A stretch of 27,679 nucleotides of DNA from a virus: positions 1 to 27,679 of IMG/VR virus record IMGVR_UViG_3300037042_003402. One strand, written 5' to 3'. The first letter of the stretch is position 1; the number at the start of each line of letters is the position of its first letter. The notes under the pieces are model-generated. The model ran no database searches. It saw only the letters and a program-made list of their open reading frames with translations, and had not been told where the DNA came from. Both the position numbers and the translations under genes were made by a program. This document shows positions 23,089 to 27,679 of the stretch, one piece after another.

Positions 23089-24633
23089 ATGTCGATCAAA
23101 TTCAAACGTTGCACATGCGAGGTAACGCCCGGCGCGTTCGACATACACAACATACCGCTGGACTGCAAGGCGACATGGGACCTACTGTGCTCTGGCCTAT
23201 CCATCGGTGTGTTCCAGCTAGAACGACCGCTAGGGCAGGAGTGGCTACGAAAAGTCAAACCACGCTCTATCTCAGAGCTTTCGGACGTGATTGCTCTGAT
23301 TCGTCCCGGAAGTTTGTCCTCTGGCCAGGCTGACGAATACGTTAGGAACAAATTCGATGGAGGTATGCGTAGAAGCAAACATGCCTGTCTCGACAAGATT
23401 CTGGCACGTACGTACGGCTGCTTGGTTTTTCAGGAAGATGTACTATCTATCGCGCGCGAGATAGCTGGATTCTCACTTACTTGGGCAGATACGCTAAGAA
23501 AAAGTCTAGGGAAAAAGTTACCAGCACTGATGGCCAAGTGCAAGAAGGAATTCATGGAGGGATGCGCGCGGGTAAGCACTGTCGACGCAAAACAAGCCGA
23601 AGAAATCTTCGGGTGGATTGAGAAGGGACAGCGCTATAGTTTCAACCGGTCACACAGTATCGCGTACGCGATGCTCGCGTTCCAGACCGCTTATTGCAAA
23701 ATACATTTTACAACAGAGTTTTTCGTACAAAGCCTCATCTTCGCTGCCAATAAATCCGACCCGATGGAGGAGAGATACATACTTATCCGGGACGCCCAGA
23801 ATTTCGGAATAACCATTAGACCGCCAGATACGAGACTCAAGAATTCAGACTTCATAATCGACCCGACGACAAGCAACGCCATCATTTTCGGACTTGCCCA
23901 TATCAAGGGGATCAGCGCCGCCACGATCGATCGGCTTATGAAACTATCGATGGGAACATGGGGACAATTCATAGCCGCGATTCCAGCAATCCGCAGAAAC
24001 TACGCCCTGGCACTCGTACAATCTGGGGCGTGCGACTGCTACGGATTGCCGCGAACGTACATGGCAAACGTCGTGAAGGCAGTGATCGACAACATCACGG
24101 ACCGAGAATCGGTAGCGCTTACCCCACTAGTCGAATCGTCGGGGGACATCTCGACGGCCCTTAAAACTTTGGCGGCTGGCGGTCATCTTGCGAGGCTAAA
24201 CAAAAATCGTCGCGCCGTTCTTGAGGGACTTGCCGAAACGCTGAGTATCCAGACCCCGGACACAACGAAGCAGAGAGCGCTCCTGGAGCACTGGTACCTG
24301 GGTGCCTCGGTGTCGTGCAGCGCTGCCGATGGGGTTATGGATGCGAATGACGTACAGCGTTGCTCTGATTTCGTCAAGATTCCGAACGGGAAGAGCCTCG
24401 ACTTGTGTGTCGTTATAGAGCGAGTCAAGATATCGAAGACGAGAAAGGGGCAGGCGATGTGCTTCCTGACGATTTCCGACTCGTCTGGTGGAATAGACCA
24501 CTGCCCAGTTTTTCCAGATGCCTATTCTACTTGCCAGGACAAATGTCAGCCGCAGGCTGTTATAGTACTAGGTGGAACGAAACGCAATGGGTCCCTCATC
24601 GTAGAGTCGATCCGAGAACTTGTTGGAACTTAA
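23089..24633 (+). CDS. dnaE: DNA polymerase III alpha, C-terminal part (fingers, HhH, OB fold)
   Basis: A 514-residue piece that continues where the gene at 18828 ends. FDIHNIPLDCKATWDLL (17-33) aligns with the region after the palm in bacterial alpha. Then come IGVFQLE, VIALIRPGSLSSG, YGCLVFQEDVLSIAREIAGF, LRKSLGKK and YSFNRSHSIAYAMLAFQ (fingers and palm-distal parts), a helix-hairpin-helix region, and an OB fold near the end (about 440-505). No intein C-fragment precedes the coding region; it starts with its own ATG and AAGGGGGA site (23072-23079). Together the parts cover a full alpha (1278 residues), so assembly without ligation is the simplest view. Confidence 0.92.
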   Translation: MSIKFKRCTCEVTPGAFDIHNIPLDCKATWDLLCSGLSIGVFQLERPLGQEWLRKVKPRSISELSDVIALIRPGSLSSGQADEYVRNKFDGGMRRSKHACLDKILARTYGCLVFQEDVLSIAREIAGFSLTWADTLRKSLGKKLPALMAKCKKEFMEGCARVSTVDAKQAEEIFGWIEKGQRYSFNRSHSIAYAMLAFQTAYCKIHFTTEFFVQSLIFAANKSDPMEERYILIRDAQNFGITIRPPDTRLKNSDFIIDPTTSNAIIFGLAHIKGISAATIDRLMKLSMGTWGQFIAAIPAIRRNYALALVQSGACDCYGLPRTYMANVVKAVIDNITDRESVALTPLVESSGDISTALKTLAAGGHLARLNKNRRAVLEGLAETLSIQTPDTTKQRALLEHWYLGASVSCSAADGVMDANDVQRCSDFVKIPNGKSLDLCVVIERVKISKTRKGQAMCFLTISDSSGGIDHCPVFPDAYSTCQDKCQPQAVIVLGGTKRNGSLIVESIRELVGT

Positions 24634-24645
24634 CAGGAGACAGAA

Positions 24646-25083
24646 ATGCCTAAGCCGTACGTTGTAGCAGTTGGTCGTCTTACCAAGGACCCAGAGGGCG
24701 GGAAGACAGGGGCCGGAGCAGAGTGTGCCAAGCTCTCGATTGCGTGCAATGGCCGCAAGAAGGACGACGTAACTTTTCTGAACGTCAAGGCGTTCGGGCA
24801 ATCGGCGACGTTCGTGCTTCAGTACGTCAAGAAGGGCGATACCATTATGGTTCGTGGGTCCCTTGAAATCTACAAGGTTCCCGACTCGAAGACCAGCATT
24901 CCATTCCTCAACGCAGACGACGTACAGTCGGTAGCCCGTGGTAGCGCCGACGGGAAGCCCGCCAACGCTGGCGGGAATCGGCCCACGCAGCCAAGTCGTC
25001 CTCCGCCTCCTCCTACGCCCCAACCGCAACCGCAAGATCAGCCGCAAGATTCGCAGTATGATGGGGCTGAAATTCCCTTCTGA
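24646..25083 (+). CDS. ssb: Single-stranded DNA-binding protein
   Basis: A 145-residue SSB. The OB fold covers about 1-105 (YVVAVGRLTKDPEGG, AKLSIACNGRKKDDVTFLNV, KKGDTIMVRGSLEIYK). A Pro/Gln-rich linker follows, and the C-terminal tip YDGAEIPF matches the acidic partner-binding tail of bacterial SSBs. CAGGAGA precedes the ATG. It coats ssDNA at the fork and should bind the polymerase, primase or nucleases through its tip. Confidence 0.92.
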   Translation: MPKPYVVAVGRLTKDPEGGKTGAGAECAKLSIACNGRKKDDVTFLNVKAFGQSATFVLQYVKKGDTIMVRGSLEIYKVPDSKTSIPFLNADDVQSVARGSADGKPANAGGNRPTQPSRPPPPPTPQPQPQDQPQDSQYDGAEIPF

Positions 25084-25090
25084 TACGTGT

Positions 25091-25191
25091 GCGGCGGCTG
25101 GAGCATGGCACCGTTAAGGTGTCCCCGGCCCGTTCGACTCGGGCTTAGAGCTTGGCGCAGGGTAGGGGGAGTTCAATTCTCCCCCCGCTGT
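25091..25191 (+). ncRNA. tRNA-like structured element with two T-arm-like hairpins
   Basis: The 120-base gap between SSB and the next gene can fold as a closed element. GCGGCGG (25091-25097) pairs with CCGCTGT (25185-25191), with two G-U pairs. Inside are hairpins GGCAC-CGTTAAG-GTGTC (25107-25123), GCCCG-TTCGACT-CGGGC (25128-25144) and GGGAG-TTCAATT-CTCCC (25167-25183). The last two carry the T-arm consensus GTTCRANNC. A GGCTGGAGCA stretch resembles a D-arm end. At 101 bases it is too long for a normal tRNA, U33 is lacking in the first hairpin loop, and no CCA is encoded, so it looks like a degenerate, composite or two-tRNA remnant. The last hairpin followed by GCTGTTT could also act as a weak terminator after SSB. 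Confidence 0.45.
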
Positions 25192-25204
25192 TTAGGAGAG
25201 ATGG

Positions 25205-25888
25205 ATGGCTGAGGAAAAACACTGCTACAAATGCCATAAGTTCCTACCGCTGATGGCGTTTCACAAGCATCCGAAGATGGCGGACGGCCATCTCAACAAG
25301 TGCCGCGACTGCACGAGGATTGATCGCAAGAAAATCAGCGATCGACTGGCGGGCACGCCGATAGTGGGCCGAACGACGATCACGCACAAGAAATGTCCGA
25401 GTTGTTTGCGCGACCTACCACTGGAGCATTTCTACTATTGCCCTACTGCTGCCGACGGTCATGAATCTTGGTGCGCGGAGTGCAAACAGGCGCAATCCAG
25501 GACCTATCGTAACGACCACCCCGATTTATACCAACAGTACTATAAAGCGAACAACGGTAAACCCGAAAGAAAGATAAAGTACGCTACATATAGGAGGAAC
25601 TGGGGAATCGTAGGTACCAAGAAGTATAATGCGCGACGCGCGGCCCATAGTGCCTTGAAGTCCGGCCTATTGCATCGAGAACCATGCTACTTCTGTGGGT
25701 CCACACGAGACATGGAAATGCACCATCCAGATTATTCCAGGCCGCTTATGGTATACTGGTTGTGCCGAAAGTGCCATCGTCGACTCGACGGAATGATGCG
25801 CACAAGCCGTGTCGCGTCTGAAATCCAAGAAGTAGACAAAATTACTAGCAGGTTAAGTCTCGTGATTTCAGGGAGACAGGCGATATGA
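25205..25888 (+). CDS. Zinc-ribbon and HNH endonuclease (endonuclease VII-like)
   Basis: A 227-residue protein with two similar zinc modules (CYKCHKFLPLMAFHKHPKMA with CRDC, and CPSCLRDLPLEHFYYC with CAEC) and a C-terminal HNH/treble-clef unit. The latter has CYFCG (C161, C164), EMHHPDY (H173, H174) and CRKCHRRLDG (C187, C190, H191). Phage proteins of this build are often called recombination endonuclease VII-like or HNH homing endonucleases. The first role would resolve branched DNA, the second would spread the gene; context with SSB allows either. AGGAGAG precedes the ATG. It is unlike the six NUMOD4 genes. Confidence 0.8.
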   Translation: MAEEKHCYKCHKFLPLMAFHKHPKMADGHLNKCRDCTRIDRKKISDRLAGTPIVGRTTITHKKCPSCLRDLPLEHFYYCPTAADGHESWCAECKQAQSRTYRNDHPDLYQQYYKANNGKPERKIKYATYRRNWGIVGTKKYNARRAAHSALKSGLLHREPCYFCGSTRDMEMHHPDYSRPLMVYWLCRKCHRRLDGMMRTSRVASEIQEVDKITSRLSLVISGRQAI

Positions 25889-27679
25889 GTAAGAGACGGA
25901 TTCTTTTCGTTGGTGAGGCCAGTTTTTTGGCTACGGGCTTCGGGGTTTATTACAACGAAGTCCTGAAGCGATTGCATAAGACTGGTAAATTCGAGATCGC
26001 AGAAATCGGAGGATACGCATCTGTAGACGACAATAGAATCCATGGAATACCATGGAAGTTCTATCCGACAATGCCAGCCCAAGGCGATCAGCAAGGAATC
26101 GATCGGTACAGATCATCGCCTACCGCCCAGTTTGGGGAGCACGCATTTGACAGCGCATGTTTGGAATTCAAACCAGACGTGACGTGCGTCGTGCCGGGCG
26201 CGCCAATTGAAACCACAAGCGGTCCGGTTCCAATCGAGCACATCAGCGTTGGAGACTACGTGCTCACCCATACTGGCGCGTTCAGGCGGGTGCGTAAGGT
26301 GTACGTCAGGCCGTACCATGGGGAGGTAGTTCGCATACTTCTTGAGTCGGACAGTGTTCCGATCAAGGTCACGCCAAACCACAAGCTGTTGGTTCTCCGG
26401 AACTGCGACAACAACCCCGAGTGGATAGCCGCATCATACCTAACCAGGTCGGATCGACTATTTCTGCCGAAGATGAAAGCGATCACTCCGGATGATTACA
26501 TCGACGTGTTGGATTACATCACGGATGACGTGGTCAGTAACCAGATCACCATCACGCACAAGACGGATATCGACCAACAGTTGCCGCGTCGATTGCTGGT
26601 AGATGAAGACTTTGCATACTTTCTTGGCTTTGTTTCTCGTCGATTGTGGCATCCTGCGGATTACGAATACTCTGCTGTGTACAATGTGCCGGACGACATC
26701 CGGCGCATCTACAACATGAAATTTGGCAGATCACTTTCCGGGAATAGCATCAAGTTTCGTGGCGCTCTTGTGCAATCGCTCTTCGTCGGGATGCTTGGCG
26801 GAAACAGGATACCAAGGGCGATCTATCTGTCCCCGTCGTGGGAGACCGCAAAAGCATTCGTTCGTGGCGTATTGTTGCGTCGCCTAAGCGTCGAGGACGT
26901 TGCCGGATCGGTGACATACAGCGATAGCAACGAATATTTCATTAGACAGTTGCGCAACATGCTTTGGCGCTTTGGGATTTGTGGCGAGATCAGCGGAGCA
27001 AAGAACAAGTGGGCGCTGACTTTTACGGACGAAAGTGCCGGAGTGATACTGGCAATCGCCAGCAACAAGCCATGCGAACCATTATGGCACGATCTTTCGC
27101 ACCCCGACTCACTAACAATTCGCACCGTCATCAAGGGGAAAGAATACTCTGGATTGGTTTACAATCTTGAGGTTGAGGGCGACAACAGCTATGTGTCAAC
27201 GTGCGCGTTGCATAACTGTGACATCAGAGACTACTGGATGTGCGAGTTTCAGGACCGAGCGCCATCGCGCCATCTATGGACGATGCTATGGATGCCCACT
27301 GTGGACGGACTTCCGCAAAAGGACCTATGGATCGATAGCTACAAGAAATGTGACCACATCCTGACCTACTCACAATTCGGATACGATGCCCTCCAGGATG
27401 CCGGTGTAAAAAATCTACTTGGTCTTGCATCGCCCGGTAGCGACCTGGACATCTTCAAGCCAGTCCCGGACAAGCGCGCCCACAAGAAGCAGTGCGGCAT
27501 TGATCCGGACGCATTGATTGTTGGAACTACTGCTCGCAATCAGTCTCGCAAACTGTTCTATGACCTGATCGAAGCATTCGCCGCATGGTATCACCAGACG
27601 CTCAGGACTAATGAAAAACTGGCGCGCAGAGCATTCCTGTACCTGCACACATCGTACCCGGATGTTGGTTACGACATCG
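25885..27679 (+). CDS. GT4-like glycosyltransferase interrupted by an intein (partial, runs off the window)
   Basis: The ATG at 25885 forms ATGA with the previous stop (25886-25888), and the frame stays open to the window end (598 codons). The N-extein (1-100) begins MSKRRILFVGEASFLATGFG, a glycosyltransferase Rossmann start, and ends KPDVT. The C-extein starts at C445 as CDIRDYWMCEF, then has DHILTYSQFGYDALQDAG, LASPGSDLDIFKPVP (the GT4-type linker) and IVGTTARNQSRKLFYDLIEA. Joining T100 to C445 gives a continuous KPDVTCDIRDYW. The acceptor is unknown: host surface sugar, phage protein or modified DNA. An intein at 101-444 must be removed for a normal fold. Confidence 0.87.
   Translation, partial: MSKRRILFVGEASFLATGFGVYYNEVLKRLHKTGKFEIAEIGGYASVDDNRIHGIPWKFYPTMPAQGDQQGIDRYRSSPTAQFGEHAFDSACLEFKPDVTCVVPGAPIETTSGPVPIEHISVGDYVLTHTGAFRRVRKVYVRPYHGEVVRILLESDSVPIKVTPNHKLLVLRNCDNNPEWIAASYLTRSDRLFLPKMKAITPDDYIDVLDYITDDVVSNQITITHKTDIDQQLPRRLLVDEDFAYFLGFVSRRLWHPADYEYSAVYNVPDDIRRIYNMKFGRSLSGNSIKFRGALVQSLFVGMLGGNRIPRAIYLSPSWETAKAFVRGVLLRRLSVEDVAGSVTYSDSNEYFIRQLRNMLWRFGICGEISGAKNKWALTFTDESAGVILAIASNKPCEPLWHDLSHPDSLTIRTVIKGKEYSGLVYNLEVEGDNSYVSTCALHNCDIRDYWMCEFQDRAPSRHLWTMLWMPTVDGLPQKDLWIDSYKKCDHILTYSQFGYDALQDAGVKNLLGLASPGSDLDIFKPVPDKRAHKKQCGIDPDALIVGTTARNQSRKLFYDLIEAFAAWYHQTLRTNEKLARRAFLYLHTSYPDVGYDI
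26185..27216 (+). mobile_element. Intein in the glycosyltransferase, with degenerate LAGLIDADG domain
   Basis: A 344-residue intein, residues 101-444 of the precursor. Block A is CVVPGAPIETTSG followed by HISVGDYVLTH. Block B is IKVTPNHKLLV (T163, H166). Block F is VYNLEVEGDNSYVS and block G is CALHN/C with the full His-Asn and a Cys nucleophile at +1. All splicing residues are therefore present and it should be active. The central region has two LAGLIDADG-like helices, DFAYFLGFVSRRL and AKAFVRGVLLRRLS, in which the acidic DG end is replaced by RR; DNA cleavage is probably lost. Block sequences differ clearly from the reductase intein, so the two were acquired separately. Confidence 0.88.

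Noticed and set aside
18828-24633. Trans-splicing split intein joining the two polymerase parts
   Set aside because: The N-part ends VNARAEIAT with no N-intein, and the C-part starts MSIKFKRC with no C-intein. The Hint gene between them is complete in itself but lacks the splice residues.
25107-25123. Ochre suppressor tRNA (loop with TTA) and stop-codon recoding
   Set aside because: The loop lacks U33, the element does not fold as a normal tRNA, and many genes here end normally at TAA.

Overview
The window is a densely packed, one-strand (+) stretch of a tailed bacteriophage genome, the DNA replication and nucleotide-metabolism block. The evidence is a continuous chain of overlapping or abutting genes with no long gaps, a phage-type replisome (RecA-like recombinase, DnaB-like helicase, primase, DNA polymerase III alpha, SSB, RNase HI), ribonucleotide reductase and dNMP kinase, and many selfish endonucleases. 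The host is bacterial (bacterial Shine-Dalgarno sites, a lipobox) but I cannot name it. No virion structural gene is visible.

Layout. 1-2629: end of an upstream gene, then a class II (B12-type) ribonucleotide reductase whose catalytic cysteine sits at an intein junction. 2644-5842: calcineurin-like phosphoesterase, an HNH homing endonuclease, a Cas4/RecB-like Fe-S nuclease and RNase HI. 5766-7330: small proteins, including a lipoprotein with an extra membrane segment and an FmdB-type zinc ribbon. 7330-12735: HNH, a DarG-like macrodomain, an unknown protein, RecA-like recombinase, HNH, zinc protein, HNH, Vsr/DUF559-like nuclease and two unknowns. 12742-18838: HNH, DnaB-like helicase, unknown, primase, dNMP kinase, a second Cas4-like nuclease, unknown, HNH. 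18828-24633: DNA polymerase III alpha as two separate genes. The first carries PHP and the catalytic palm; the second carries the rest, including the OB fold. Between them lie a 28-residue membrane peptide, a glycosyltransferase-like gene, a P-loop kinase and an orphan, apparently splicing-dead intein (Hint) domain. 24646-27679: SSB, a tRNA-like structured element, a zinc-ribbon/HNH protein, and a glycosyltransferase interrupted by an intein and running off the window.

The genes form one coupled transcription unit: several stops and starts overlap as ATGA, TGATG or TAGTG, and homing endonuclease genes are fitted between host genes without disturbing them. RNR, dNMP kinase and perhaps the second kinase would supply precursors; primase, helicase, split polymerase, SSB and RNase H copy DNA; the RecA-like protein, the Cas4-like nucleases and the phosphoesterase would process and recombine ends. 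The striking points are the invasion load (six NUMOD4-HNH genes, one further HNH protein, one Vsr-like nuclease, two inteins and one orphan Hint gene), the polymerase split, the intein in a glycosyltransferase, and a lone DarG-type macrodomain that may counter ADP-ribosylating phage defence.
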